A stretch of 64,000 nucleotides of DNA from Anisodus tanguticus (Eukaryota > Streptophyta > Magnoliopsida > Solanales > Solanaceae): assembly GCA_034509755.1 (NCBI GenBank), contig CM067559.1, positions 19,698,501 to 19,762,500 on the forward strand, given 5' to 3'. Made by a program: the position numbers and the translations under genes. Each line of letters opens with the position of its first letter. Position 1 is the stretch's first letter. Shown here one piece after another: positions 1 through 12,185 of the stretch. Under the pieces are notes generated by a model. The model ran no database searches, was not told the origin of the DNA, and worked only from the letters and a program-made list of their open reading frames with translations.

Positions 1-50
1 TTATAAGAGGAAGTGTTGAACTTCTGTCACCTATGGCTACTTGTAACATG
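1..50 (-). pseudogene. EPRV movement protein copy 1, cut by window edge
   Basis: Only the first ~16 codons are present; the start codon complement is at 48-50, and the body lies to the left of the window. The adjacent primer site reads GATTTGATACCG on the plus strand, a mutated form. Confidence 0.8.
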
Positions 51-444
51 GATTTGATACCGAAACAAAGCAGTGATCACTCAGAGAAGTACTATTTAGG
101 CACCTTTTATGGGTATAAACAGTCTTGTCAGGACTGTCTTAGCTCAGAATAGATCCAAAACACCCTAACGCCACCATGGCTCGGCGGGTTAAAACCGGAT
201 CATCACCGAGTTTCGGACATTTCGCACGGACCGGTCTCTGCCCAACCTTAGCTTCTTCTCACATGAATCATTAGCTGTATAATAGCATTAGTACCATGAT
301 TCCAAGTAGATTAGTATAACATAGGTTCAACACTTAAGGAATTAGCCGATCATGGGCTAATTTTGGATATAAAATAAAAATAAAATACGAAATTTTAATT
401 ACCTTAGATGAAGAGGTTGTGCTCGCACGGAGAGGATGTAAAAG

Positions 445-822
445 AAAACTTATTACGTCACGAAGTTTTATATTAATGTTAGTTTATTAATTGAATATAA
501 TTTCAAAAAAGATTTTATCGCTCTTGTTCATAGCGGAGCAGTATGTTAATTGTATACGGGAAGGTCTTATTCCTTCTACTTATTTTCATAAAACCACCAC
601 AAGTGTCCGATCTGTTAATGGACAAAAATTACAAATTACTTTTAAATTACCAAAAGCTTATATTTGCCATAATAAGACTTGTATAGCTGAAAGTTTTATA
701 TTAGTAAAAGATATTTCCAGCCAAATCATTTTGGGCAGTCCTTTTATACAAAAACTCTTCCCTTTTACAAAAGTTGACAAGAAAGGTATAGTAGGTACTT
801 TTATGACAAACCTATTATTTTC
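445..822 (+). pseudogene. EPRV aspartic protease fragment, copy 1
   Basis: Inverted relative to MP. The active-site Asp codon is CAT (His) before S-G-A. A one-base loss near 803 (TTTTATGAC) shifts the frame. Several CAG-site miscalls lie at 425-600, so other frame breaks here may be technical. Confidence 0.8.
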
Positions 823-879
823 TATATTATTAGACGTATTAGGGCGCATAAAGTCAGGAATACGAGAAGTAGAAGCTCG

Positions 880-1832
880 TTACGGAGTTTTAACAATATA
901 ATCAGTAGGTGAAATATAAGAATGGTTTGAAATATCCGATCTATGAGATCTGGAATTCAAATCATAAGTCAAGTAAGCAGGTTTAGAAAATTTTAACTTG
1001 ACTGTCCCATCAAGGGCTTGATAAATCTGAGTAATATCCGCATTATAATCATTTCTGGGAGGTGCCACTCCCTCTATGACCAATTCCGTGGGAAAATCAA
1101 TTTCATCTCATTTAATAGGTCTTCTAGTGGTAATCTTTGATTTACCAAAATTAGTTTCTATCAAAATAGTTATATTTTTGAAATCCATTATTTTGCACTT
1201 CGGATTCATAGTTTATAAAGGTTTAAAGTCTAATCTATAACAAATACATATTACTTCAGTACCAGGCATATAATCATAACCATGTAACTTAATACTCAAT
1301 ATTAGAGCATTTAAAGAATTTTCGTGATGCAAGGAAATCTGTAAGTTAGGATAAGGATTAAAATAAACTGGACCATAAGCCAGACTAGTCTGTACTGTCC
1401 CTATTAGGGATTTCTTCCAGTTCTGGTTTCTGCTATCCCTCAGAACTGCTTTAAAAATTTCAGGTGACCCTCTTAAAGTAAGTGGCTTATAAGCAACTTG
1501 AACTAACCCAATATGCATAAAATGATGGGTTTCCCTATAAGGGGAGATATCACTATCATTCAATAATTTAAAAGTAGCATGATCGCTATCTACAGTGATA
1601 GTCTCATCCGTAGTTTTAAGTACCTGTTTGAAACCTAGTTTTTAAAAGTACCCATCTGGTATATCAACCGGGGTTGGATCTTTGGGATAGTCCACTTATT
1701 AAGTAGATTTAGGTGTTGAGGGATATCATATTCCTCTTTTTTACTATTTATATCAGTACTCTTGTTCTTGATGATATCCATCATTATAAGAGGAAGTGTT
1801 GAACTTCTGTCACCTATGGCTACTTGTAACAT
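880..1832 (-). pseudogene. EPRV movement protein copy 2, broken
   Basis: Readable in blocks 1832-1635, 1563-1213 and 1083-880. A base is missing in the T-run near 1641, a stop replaces Tyr just after the F-K-P-L motif at 1213, and the K-W-D-E Trp codon is TGA near 1108. Confidence 0.85.
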
Positions 1833-2234
1833 GGATTTGATACCGAAACGAAGCAGTGATCACTCAGAGAAGTACTATTTAGGCACCTTTTATGGGTATA
1901 AACAGTCTTGTCAGGACTGTCTTAGCTCAGAATAGATCCAAAACACCCTAACGCCACCATGGCTCAGCGGGTTAAAACCGGATCATCAGCCTGAGTTTCA
2001 GACATTTCGCCTGGACTGGTCTCTGCCCAACCTTAGCTTCTTCTCACATGAATCATTAGCTGTATAATAGCATTAGTACCATGATTCCAAGTAGATTAGT
2101 ATAACATAGGTTCAACACTTAAGGAATTAGCCGATCATGGGCTAATTTTGGATATAAAATAAAAATAAAATACAGAAATTTTAATTACCTTAGATGAAGA
2201 GGTTGTGCTCAGGACCGGAGAGGATGTAAAAGAA

Positions 2235-2610
2235 AACTTATTACGTCACAGAAGTTTTATATTAATGTTAGTTTATTAATTGAATATAATTTCAAAAAAG
2301 ATTTTATCGCTCTTGTTGATAGCGGAGCAGATGTTAATTGTATACAGAAAGGTCTTATTCCTTCTACTTATTTTCACAAAACTACCCACAGTGTCCGATC
2401 TGCTAATGGACAAAAATTACAAATTACTTTTAAATTACCAAAAGCTTATATTTGCCATAATAAGACTTGTATAGCTGAAAGTTTTATATTAGTAAAAGAT
2501 ATTTCCAGCCAAATCATTTTGGGCAGTCCTTTTATACAAAAACTCTTCCCTTTTACAAAAGTTGACAAGAAAGGTATAGTAGGTACTTTTATGACAAACC
2601 TATTATTTTC
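2235..2610 (+). pseudogene. EPRV aspartic protease fragment, copy 2
   Basis: Keeps the catalytic D-S-G-A-D motif (plus strand near 2320). The same one-base loss as copy 1 occurs near 2591 just before the inversion junction. Confidence 0.83.
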
Positions 2611-2667
2611 AATATTATTAGACGTATTAGGGCGCATAAAGTCAGGAATACGAGAAGTAGAAGCTCG

Positions 2668-3621
2668 TTACGGAGTTTTAACAATATAATCAGTAGGTGA
2701 AATATAAGAATGGTTTGAAATATCCGATCTATGAGATCTGGAATTCAAATCATAAGTCAAGTAAGCAGGTTTAGAAAATTTTAACTTGACTGTCCCATCA
2801 AGGGCTTGATAAATCTGAGTAATATCCGCATTATAATCATTTCTGGGAGGTGCCACTCCCTCTATGACCAATTCCGTGGGAAAATCAATTTCATCTCATT
2901 TAATAGGTCTTCTAGTGGTAATCTTTGATTTACCAAAATTAGTTTCTATCAAAATAGTTATATTTTTGAAATCCATTATTTTGCACTTCGGATTCATAGT
3001 TTATAAAGGTTTAAAGTCTAATCTATAACAAATACATATTACTTCAGTACCAGGCATATAATCATAACCATGTAACTTAATACTCAATATTAGAGCATTT
3101 AAAGAATTTTCGTGATGCAAGGAAATCTGTAAGTTAGGATAAGGATTAAAATAAACTGGACCATAAGCCAGACTAGTCTGTACTGTCCCTATTAGGGATT
3201 TCTTCCAGTTCTGGTTTCTGCTATCCCTCAGAACTGCTTTAAAAATTTCAGGTGACCCTCTTAAAGTAAGTGGCTTATAAGCAACTTGAACTAACCCAAT
3301 ATGCATAAAATGATGGGTTTCCCTATAAGGGGAGATATCACTATCATTCAACAATTTAAAAGTAGCATGATCGCTATCTACAGTGATAGTCTCTTCCGTA
3401 GTTTTAAGTACCTGTTTGAAACCTAGTTTTTCAAAAGTACCCATCTGGTATATCAAACGGGGTTTGATCTTTGGGATAGTCCTCTTATTAAGTAGATTTA
3501 GGTGTTGAGGGATATCATATTCCTCTTTTTTACTATTTTTAACAGTACTCTTGTTCTTGATGATATCCATCATTATAAGAGGAAGTGTTGAACTTCTGTC
3601 ACCTATGGCTACTTGTAACAT
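2668..3621 (-). pseudogene. EPRV movement protein copy 3, broken
   Basis: The N-terminal 206 codons (3621-3001) are open and contain the whole conserved 30K-type core: H-I-G-L-V-Q-V at about residues 107-113, L-R-D near 131, VQTSLAYGP near 147-155, Y-F-N and Y-P-N near 157-163, GYDYMPGTEV near 185-194. A Tyr-to-stop change at 3001 and the TGA in K-W-D-E then interrupt it; the C-terminus is readable at 2871-2668. Confidence 0.9.
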
Positions 3622-4033
3622 GGATCTGATACCAAAACGAAGCGGTGATCACACAAAGAAGTACTATTTAGGCAACTTTTACGGGTATAAACAGTCCTGT
3701 CAGGGCCGTCTTATATCAGAACAGATCCAAAACACCCTAACGCCAAAATGGCTCAGCAGGTTAAAATACTATCATCAGCCTGAGTTTCAGACATTACGCC
3801 TAGACTGGTCTCTGCCAAACCTTAGCTTATTCTCACATGAATCATTAGCTGTATAATAGCATTAGTACCATGATTCCAGGTAGATTAGTATAACATAGGT
3901 TCAACACTTAAGGAATTAGCCGATCATGGGCTAATTCTGGATATAAAATAATATAAAACAAAAATAAAATACAAAAATTTAAATTACCTTAGATGAAGAG
4001 GTTGTGCTCAGTACCGGAGAGGATGTAAAAGAA

Positions 4034-4410
4034 AACTTAATACGTCGCAGAAGATTTATATTAATATTAGTTTATTAATTGATTATAATTTCAAAAAAGA
4101 TTTTATCGATCTTGTTCATAGCGGAACAGATGTTAATTGTATACAGGAAGGTCTTATTCCTTCTACTTATTTTCATAAAACCACCCACAGTGTCCGATCT
4201 GCTAATGGACAAAAATTACAAATTACTTTTAAATTACCAAAAGCTTATATTTGCCATAATAAGACTTGTATAGCTGAAAGTTTTATATTAGTAAAATATA
4301 TTTCCAACCAAATCATTTTGGACAGTCCTTTTATACAAAAACTCTTCCCTATTGAAAAAAGTGACAAGAAAGGTATAGTAGGCACTTTTAATGAAAAACC
4401 TATTATTTTC
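4034..4410 (+). pseudogene. EPRV aspartic protease fragment, copy 3
   Basis: Active site reads H-S-G-T-D, so the catalytic Asp is lost. Otherwise the frame is open to the inversion junction at the P-I-I-F motif. Confidence 0.82.
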
Positions 4411-4467
4411 AATATTATCAGACGTATTAGGGCGTATAAAGTCAGGAATACGAGAAGTAAAAACTCG

Positions 4468-5409
4468 TTACGGAGATTTAACAATATAATCAGTAGGTGA
4501 AATATAAGAATGGTTTGAAATATTCGATCTATGAGATCTGGAATTCTAATCATAAGTCAAGTAAGCAGGTTTAGAAAATTTTAACTTGACTGTCCCATCA
4601 AGGGCTTGATCAATCTGAGTAATATCAGTATTATAATCATTTCTGGGAGGTGCCACTCCCTCTATGACCCATTTCGTGGGAAAAATAATTTCATCCCATT
4701 TAGTGGTAATCTTCGATTTACCAAAATTAGTTTCTATCGAAATAGTTTCATTTTTGAAATCCATTATTTTGCACATCGGATTCATAGTATATAAAGGTTT
4801 AAAGTATAATCTATAACAAATACATATTACTTCAGTACCAGGCATATAATCATAACCATGTAACTTAATACTCAATATTAGGGCATTTAAAGAATTTTCG
4901 TCATGCAAGGAAATCTGTAAGTTAGGATAGGAATTAAAATAAATTGGACCATAAGCCAGACTAGTCTGTACCTTCCCTATTAGGGATTTCTTCCAGTTCT
5001 GGTTTCTGCCATCCCTCAGAACTGCTATAAAACTTTCAGGTGAGCCTCTTAAAGTATGTGGCTTAAAATCAACTTGAACTAACCCAATATGCATAAAATG
5101 ATGGGTTTCCCTATAAGGCGAGATATCACTGTCATTCAATAATTTTAAAGTAGCATGATCGCTATCTACAGTGATAGTCTCTTCCGTAGTTTTAACTACC
5201 TGTTTGAAACCTAGTTTTTCAAAAGAACCCATCTGGTATATCAACCGGGGTTGAATCTTTGGGATAGTCCACTTATTAAGTATATCTAGGTGTTGAGGTA
5301 TATCATATTCCTCTTTTTTATTGTTTTTAATAGTACTCTTGTTCTTGATGATATACATCATTATAAGAGGAAGTGTTAAACTTCTGTCACCAATGGCTAC
5401 TTGTAACAT
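4468..5409 (-). pseudogene. EPRV movement protein copy 4, best preserved
   Basis: Cell-to-cell movement protein of the 30K superfamily as found in Caulimoviridae; the family binds nucleic acid and alters plasmodesmata. The open frame runs 287 codons from ATG at 5409 to a TAG at 4546, followed by ~25 further codons in frame to a second stop at 4468, so only one nonsense change separates it from the full ~315-residue length. The conserved core is at about residues 105-205. The start is chosen because the ATG lies one base after an exact tRNA-iMet primer site (5411-5422), the same in every unit. No promoter lies in the unit. This is the 5'-most viral gene in this genome layout. Expression is not expected. 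Confidence 0.92.
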
Positions 5410-5410
5410 G

Positions 5411-5422
5411 GCTCTGATACCA
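5411..5422 (-). other. Primer-binding site for initiator tRNA-Met
   Basis: Minus strand reads TGGTATCAGAGC, the complement of the plant tRNA-iMet 3' end used by caulimovirids and many LTR elements. One base separates it from the MP ATG. Other exact copies start at 8993, 9561, 10125, 17714, 18282, 18849, 22863 and 28725; the remaining units carry one- or two-base variants or miscalls. Confidence 0.92.
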
Positions 5423-5819
5423 AAATGAAGTAGTTATCATACAGAGAAGTACTATTTAGGCAACTTTTACGGGTATAAACAGTCTTGTCAGGGCTGTCTT
5501 AGCTCAGAATAGATCCAAAACACCCTAACGCCACCATGGCTCAGCGTGTTAAAACCGGATCATCAGCCTGAGTTTCAGACATTTCGCCTGGACTGGTCTC
5601 TGCCCAACCTTAGCTTCTTCTCACATGAATCATTAGCTGTATAATAGCATTAGTACCATGATTCCAAGTAGATTAGTATAACATAGGTTCAACACTTAAG
5701 GACTTAGCCGATCATGTGCTAATTTTGGATATAAAATAATATAAAATAAAAATAAAATACAGAAATTTTAATTTCCTTAGATGAAGAGGTTGTGCTCAGT
5801 ACCGGAGAGGATGTAAAAG

Positions 5820-6198
5820 AAAACTTAATACGTCACAGAAGTTTTATATTAATGTTAGTTTATTAATTGATTATAATTTCAAAAAAGATTTTATCGCTCT
5901 TGTTGATAGCGGAGCAGATGTTAATTGTATACAGAAAGGTCTTATTCCCTCTACTTATTTTCACAAAACTACCCACAGTGTCCAATCTGCTAATGGACAA
6001 AAATTACAAATTACTTTTAAATTACCAAAAGCTTATATTTGCCATAATAAGACTTGTATAGCTGACAGTTTTATATTAGTAAAAGATATTTCCAGCCAAA
6101 TCATTTTGGGCAGTCCTTTTATACAAAAACTCTTCCCTATTACAAAAGTTGACAAGAAAGGTATAGTAGGTACTTTTAATGACAAACCTATTATTTTC
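5820..6198 (+). pseudogene. EPRV aspartic protease fragment, copy 4 (uninterrupted)
   Basis: Retroviral-type aspartic protease domain that would process the viral polyprotein. The frame is open from a K-F-Y-I-N stretch through the catalytic DSGAD (near 5905) and the I-I-L-G-S-P flap-proximal motif to the P-I-I-F point where viral homology ends. There is no ATG or promoter of its own, because it is an internal polyprotein slice. It is inverted relative to the flanking MP copies and ends head-on against MP copy 5. Coat protein and RT are not attached. Confidence 0.88.
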
Positions 6199-6255
6199 AA
6201 TATTATCAGACGTATTAGGGCGCATAAAGTTAGGAATACGAGAAGTAGAAGCTCG

Positions 6256-7207
6256 TTACGGAGTTTTAACAATATAATCAGTAGGTGAAATATAAGAATG
6301 GTTTGAAATATCCGATCTATGAGATCTGGAATTCAAATCATAAGTCAAGTAAGCAGGTTTAGAAAATTTTAACTTGACTGTCCCATCAAGGGCTTCATTA
6401 ATCTGAGTAATATCCGCATTATAATCATTTCTGGGAGGTGCCACTCCCTCTATGACCAATTCCGTGGGAAAATCAATTTCATCTCATTTAATACGTCTTC
6501 TAGTGGTAATCTTTGATTTACCAAAATTAGTTTCTATCAAAATAGTTATATTTTTGAAATCCATTATTTTGCACTTCGGATTCATAGTATATAAAGGTTT
6601 AAAGTATAATCTAAAACAAATACATATTACTTCGGTACCAGGCATATAATCATAACCATGTAACTTAATACTCAATATTAGAGCATTTAAAGAATTTTCG
6701 TGATGCAAGGAAATCTGTAAGTTAGGATAAGGATTAAAATAAACTGGACCATAAGCCAGACTAGTCTGTACTGTCCCTATTAGGGATTTCTTCCAGTTCT
6801 GGTTTCTGCCATCCCTCAGAACTGCTTTAAAAATTTCAGGTGACCCTCTTAAAGTAAGTGGCTTAAAAGCAACTTGAACTAACCCAATATGCATAAAATG
6901 ATGGGTTTCCCTATAAGGGGAGATATCACTATCATTCAATAATTAAAAGTAGCATGATCGTTATCTACAGTGACAGTCTCTTCCGTAGTTTTAACTACCT
7001 GTTTGAAACCTAGTTTTTAAAAGTACCCATCTGGTATATCAACCGGGGTTGGATCATTGGGATAGTCCACTTATTAAGTAGATTTAGGTGTTGAGGTATA
7101 TCATATTCCTCTTTTTTACTATTTTTATCAGTACTCTTGTTCTTGATGATATCCATCATTATAAGAGGAAGTGTTGAACTTCAGTCACCTATGGCTACTT
7201 GTAACAT
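6256..7207 (-). pseudogene. EPRV movement protein copy 5, broken
   Basis: A 151-codon core block is open (6939-6484). One base is lost at about 6945 and another in the T-run near 7017, and the K-W-D-E Trp is a stop. The C-terminal block is 6459-6256. Confidence 0.85.
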
Positions 7208-7616
7208 GGATTTGATACCGAAACGAAGCAGTGATCACACAGAGAAGTACTATATAGGCAACTTTATGGGTATAAACAGTCTTGTCAGGGCTGTCTTAGC
7301 TCAGAATAGATCCAAAACACCCTAACGCCACCATGGCTCAGCGGGTTAAAACAGGATCATCAGCCTGAGTTTCAGACATTTCGCCTGGACTGGTCTCTGC
7401 CCAACCTTAGCTTCTTCTCACATGAATCATTAGCTGTATAATAGCATTAGTACCATGATTCCAAGTAGATTAGTATAACATAGGTTCAACACTTAAGGAA
7501 TTAGCCGATCATGGGCTAATTCTGGATATAAAATAATATAAAATAAAAAGAAAATACAGTAATTTAAATTACCTTAGATGAAGAGGTTGTGCTCAATACC
7601 AGAGAGGATGTAAAAG

Positions 7617-7994
7617 AAAACTTAATACGTCCCACAAGTTTTATATTAATATTAGTTTATTAATTGATTATAATTTCAAAAAGATTTTATCGCTCTTGTC
7701 GATAGCGTAGCAGATGTTAATTGTATATAGGAAGGTCTTATTCCTTCTACTTATTTTCATAAAACTACCCACAATGTCCGATCTGCTAATGGACAAAAAT
7801 TACAAATTACTTTTAAATTACCAAAAGCTTATATTTGCCATAATAAGACTTGTATAGCTGAAAGTTTTATATTAGTAAAAGATATTTCCAGCCAAATCAT
7901 TTTGGGCAATACTTTTATACAAAAACTCTTCCGTATTACAAAAATTGACAAGAAAGGTATAGTAGGCACTTTTAATGAAAAACCTATTATTTTC
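7617..7994 (+). pseudogene. EPRV aspartic protease fragment, copy 5
   Basis: Active site reads D-S-V-A-D (Gly to Val). A base is lost in the A-run near 7680, and a Gln codon shortly after the active site is TAG. Confidence 0.82.
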
Positions 7995-8051
7995 AATATT
8001 ATCAGACGTATTAGGGCGTATAAAGTCAGGAATACGAGAAGTAGAAACACG

Positions 8052-8991
8052 TTACGGAGATTTAACAATATAATAAGTAGGTGAAATATAAGAATGGTTT
8101 GAAATATTCGATCTATGAGATCTGGAATTCTAATCATAAGTCAAGTAAGCAGGTTTAGAAAATTTTAACTTGATTGTCCCATCAAGGGCTTGATCAATCT
8201 GAGTAATATCAGTATTATAATCATTTCTGGGAGGTGCCACTCCCTCTATGACCCATTTCGTGGGAAAATCAATTTCATCCCATTTAGTGGTAATCTTCGA
8301 TTTACCAAAATTAGTTTCTATCGAAATAGTTTCATTTTTGAAATCCATTGTTTTGCACATCGGATTCATAGTATATAAAGGTTTAAAGTATAATCTATAA
8401 AAAATACATATTACTTCAGTACCAGGCATATAATCATAACCATGTAACTTAATACTCAATATTAGGGCATTTAAAGAATTTTCGTCATGCAAGGAAATCT
8501 GTAAGTTAGGATAAGAATTAAAATAAACTGGACCATAAGCCAGACTAGTCTGTACCTTCCCTATTAGGGATTTCTTCCAGTTCCGGTTTCTGCCATCCCT
8601 CAGAACTGCTATAAAACTTTCAGGTGAGCCTCTTAAAGTATGTGGCTTAAAAGCAACTTGAACTAACCCAATATGCATAAAACGATGGGTTTCCCTATAA
8701 GGCGAGATATCACTGTCATTCAATAATTTAAAAGTAGCATGATCACTATCTACAGTGACAGTCTCTTCCGTAGTTTTAACTACCTGTTTGAACCTAGTTT
8801 TTCAAAAGTACCCATCTGGTATATCAACCGGGGTTGAATCTTTGGGATAGTCCACTTATTAAGTATATCTAGGTGTTGAGGTATATCATATTCCTCTTTT
8901 TTACTGTTTTTAACAGTACTCTTGTTCTTGATGTATACATCATTATAAGAGGAAGTGTTAAACTTCTGTCACCAATGGCTACTTGTAACAT
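8052..8991 (-). pseudogene. EPRV movement protein copy 6, broken
   Basis: A 197-codon block (8723-8130) holds the core. One base is missing near 8793 and three near 8932; a TAG at 8130 matches the one in copy 4, showing shared descent. Confidence 0.85.
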
Positions 8992-9171
8992 GGCTCTGAT
9001 ACCAAAACGAAGCAGTTATCATACAGAGAAGTACTATTTAGTCAACTTTTACGGCTATAAACAATTCTGTCATGGTCGTCTTATATCAGAACAGATCCAA
9101 AACACCCTAAAGCCAAAATGGCTCAGCAGGTTTAAATAGTATCATCAGCCTGAGTTTCAGACATTCCGTCT

Positions 9172-9361
9172 GGTTTCAATCAGGTAGTTAAAACTACGGA
9201 AGAGACTATTACTGTAGATAGACTTGAACTAACCCAATATGCATAAAATGATGGGTTTCCCTATAAGAGGCGATATCACTGTCATTCCATAATTTAAAAT
9301 TAGCATGATCGCTATCTACAGTGATAGTCTCTTCTGTAGTTTTAACTACCTGTTTGAAACC
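9172..9361. repeat. Hairpin of short unit 6/7
   Basis: Arms 9172-9221 and 9312-9361 are reverse complements over 50 bp with three mismatches; the spacer is 90 bp. The arms correspond to MP codons ~67-83 in sense (plus) and antisense orientation. Confidence 0.9.
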
Positions 9362-9559
9362 TAGTTTTTCAAAAGTACCCATCTGGTATATCAAACGGGG
9401 TTTGATCTTTGGGATAGTCCACTTATTAAGTAGATCTAGGTGTTGAGGTATATCATATTTCTCTTTTTTACTGTTTTTAACAGTTTTCTTGTTCTTGATG
9501 ATATCCATCATTATAAGTGGAAGTGTTGAACATTTGTCACCTATGGCTACTTGTAACAT
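9222..9559 (-). pseudogene. Truncated EPRV movement protein copy 7
   Basis: First ~113 codons of MP, ending at V-Q-V where the sequence switches into the inverted 50-bp arm and soon reaches a stop. Open from ATG 9559, but lacking the whole 30K core. Confidence 0.87.
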
Positions 9560-9735
9560 GGCTCTGATACCAAAACGAAGCAGTGATCACACAGAGAAGT
9601 ACTATTTAGGCAACTTTTACGGGTATAAACGTCTGTCGGGGCCGTCTTAGCTCGAACGGATCCAAAACACCCTAAAGCCACCATGGCTCGAAAGTTAAAA
9701 TAGTATCATCAGCCTGAGTTTCAGACATTTCGCCT

Positions 9736-9925
9736 GGTTTCAAACAGATAGTTAAAACTATGGAAGAGACTATCACTGTAGATAGACTTGAACTAACCCA
9801 ATATGCATAAAATGATGGGTTTCCCTATAAGAGGCGATATCACTGTCATTCAATAATTTAAAAGTAGCATGATCGCTATCTACAGTGATAGTCTCTTCCG
9901 TAGTTTTAACTACCTGTTTGAAATC
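9736..9925. repeat. Hairpin of short unit 7/8
   Basis: Arms 9736-9785 and 9876-9925, 50 bp each, a few mismatches. Confidence 0.88.
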
Positions 9926-10123
9926 TACTTTTTCAAAAGTACCCATCTGGTATATCAACCGGGGTTGGATCTTTGGGATAGTCCACTTATTATGTAAATC
10001 TAGGAGTTGAGGTATATCATATTCCTCTTTTTTACTGTTTTTAACAGTACTCTTGTTCTAGATAATATCCATCATTATAAGAGGAAGTGTTGAACTTCCG
10101 TCACCTATGGTTACTTGTAACAT
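9786..10123 (-). pseudogene. Truncated EPRV movement protein copy 8
   Basis: Same truncation as copy 7. A nonsense codon sits near 10059 (TAG complement in TTCTAGATAA), so only the last 61 codons (9958-9773) stay open. Confidence 0.85.
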
Positions 10124-10397
10124 GGCTCTGATACCAAAACAAAGCAGTGATCACACAGAGAAGTACTGTTTAAGCAACTTTTACGAGTATAAACAATCCT
10201 GTCAGGGCTGTCTTAGCTCAGAACAGATCCAAAACACCCTAACTCCACCATGGCTCAGCGGGTTAAAACAAGATCATCAGCCTGAGTTTCCGACATTCCG
10301 CCTAGACTGGTCTCTACCCAACTTTAGCTTCTTCTCACATGAATCATTAGATGTATAATAGCATTAGTTCTATGATTCCAAGTAGATTAGTTCTATA

Positions 10398-10773
10398 AAC
10401 TTAATACGTCCCAGAAGTTTTATATTAATATTAGATTATTAATTGATTATAATTTCAAAAAAGATTTTATCGCTCTTGTTGATAGCGGAGCAGATGTTAA
10501 TTGTATACAGGAAGGTCTTATTCCTTCTACTTATTTTCATAAAACTACCCACAGTGTCCGATCTGCTTATGGACAAAAATTACAAATTACTTTTAAATTA
10601 CCAAAAGCTTATATTTGCCATAATAAGACTTGTATAGCTGAAAGTTTTATATTAGTAAAAGATATATCCAGCCAATCATTTTGGGCACTCCTTTTATACA
10701 AAAGCTCTTCCCTATTACAAAAACTGACAAGAAAGGTATAGTAGATACTTTTAATGAAAAACCTAATATTTTC
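10398..10773 (+). pseudogene. EPRV aspartic protease fragment, copy 6
   Basis: D-S-G-A-D is intact, but one base is lost near 10673. About 145 bp of leader that normally precedes the protease junction is deleted here, which makes this long unit only 1651 bp. Confidence 0.83.
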
Positions 10774-10830
10774 AATATTATCAGACGTATTAGGGCGTAT
10801 AAAGTCAGGAATATGAGAAGTAGAAGCTCG

Positions 10831-11773
10831 TTACGGAGATTTAACAATATAATCAGTAGGTGAAATATAAGAATGGATTGAAATATCCGATCTATGAGAT
10901 CTGGAATTCAAATCATAAGTCAAGTAAGCAGGTTTAGAAAATTTTAACTTGATTGTCCCATCAAGGGCTTGATCAATCTGAGTAATATCAGTATTATAAT
11001 CATTTCTGGGAGGTGCCACTCCCTCTATGACCCATTCCGTGGGAAAATCAATTTCATTTCATTTAGTGGTAATCTTTGATTTACCAAAATTAGTTTCTAT
11101 CAAAATAGTTTCATTTTTGAAATTAATTATTTTGCACATCGGATTCATAGTATATAAAGGTTTAAAGTATAATCTATAACAAATACATATTACTTCAGTA
11201 CCAGGCATATAATCATAACCATGTAACTTAATACTCAATATTAGAGCATTTAAAGAATTTTCGTCATGCAAGGAAATCTGTAAGTTAGGATAAGAATTAA
11301 AATAAACTGGACCATAAGCCAGACTACTCTGTACTGTCTCTATTAGGGATTTCTTCCAGTTCTGGTTTCTGCCATCCCTCACAACTGCAATAAAACTTTC
11401 AGGTGAGCCTCTTAAAGTAAGTGGCTTAAAAGCAACTTGAACTAACCCAAAATGCATAAAACGATGGGTTTCCCTATAAGGGGAGAAATCACTGTCATTC
11501 AATAATTTAAAAGTAGCATGATCGCTATCTACAGTGATAGTCTCTTCCGTAGTTTTAACTACCTGTTTGAAACCTAGTTTTTCAAAAGTATCCATCTGGT
11601 ATATCAACCGGGGTTGGATCTTTGGGATAGTCCACTTATTAAGTAGATATAGGTGTTGAGGTATATCATATTCCTCTTATTTTACTATTTGTAACAGTAC
11701 TCTTGTTCTTGATGATATTCATCATTATAAGAGGAAGTGTTAAACTTCTGTCACCTATGGCTACTTGTAAGAT
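10831..11773 (-). pseudogene. EPRV movement protein copy 9, start codon lost
   Basis: The start ATG has become ATC (plus strand TAAGATGG near 11770). A 182-codon block (11607-11059) contains the core; the C-terminal block 11019-10831 follows after a stop in the K-W-D-E motif. Confidence 0.85.
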
Positions 11774-12185
11774 GGATCTGATACCAAAATGAAGCAGTGA
11801 TCACACAGAGAAGTACTATTTAGGCAACTTTTACTGGTATAAACAGTCCTGTCAGGGCCGTCTTAGCTCAGAACAGATCCAAAACACCCTAACGCCACCA
11901 TGGCTCTGCGAGTTAAAACAGGATCATCAGCCTGAGTTTCAGACATTCCGCCAGGACTGGCCTCTGCCCAACCTTAGCTTCTTCTAACATGAATCATTAG
12001 TTGTATAATAGCATTAGTACCATGATTCCAAGTAGATTAGTATAACATAGGTTCAACACTTAAGGAATTAGCCGATCATGGGCTAATTATGGATAAAAAA
12101 TAATAAAAAATAAAAATAAAATACAAAAATTTAAATTACCTTAGATGAAGAGGTTGTGCTTAGTACCGGAGAGGATGTAAAAGAA

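Noticed and set aside
3551..3856. Plus-strand ORFs of 83-108 codons in the array (3551-3856, 7137-7325, 10107-10358, 23359-23664, 29221-29526 and others)
   Set aside because: They run antisense to the MP N-terminus and the viral leader, start inside MP, and are broken in many units (e.g. TAG after CTCAGAA). Their similarity only reflects the shared repeat.
4245..4553. Minus-strand ORFs of 60-102 codons opposite the protease, hydrophobic and membrane-like
   Set aside because: They are the complement of protease coding sequence; hydrophobicity comes from AT-rich antisense codons.
5411..5422. tRNA gene or tRNA-derived SINE
   Set aside because: Only the 12-nt primer complement is present, without A/B boxes or cloverleaf.
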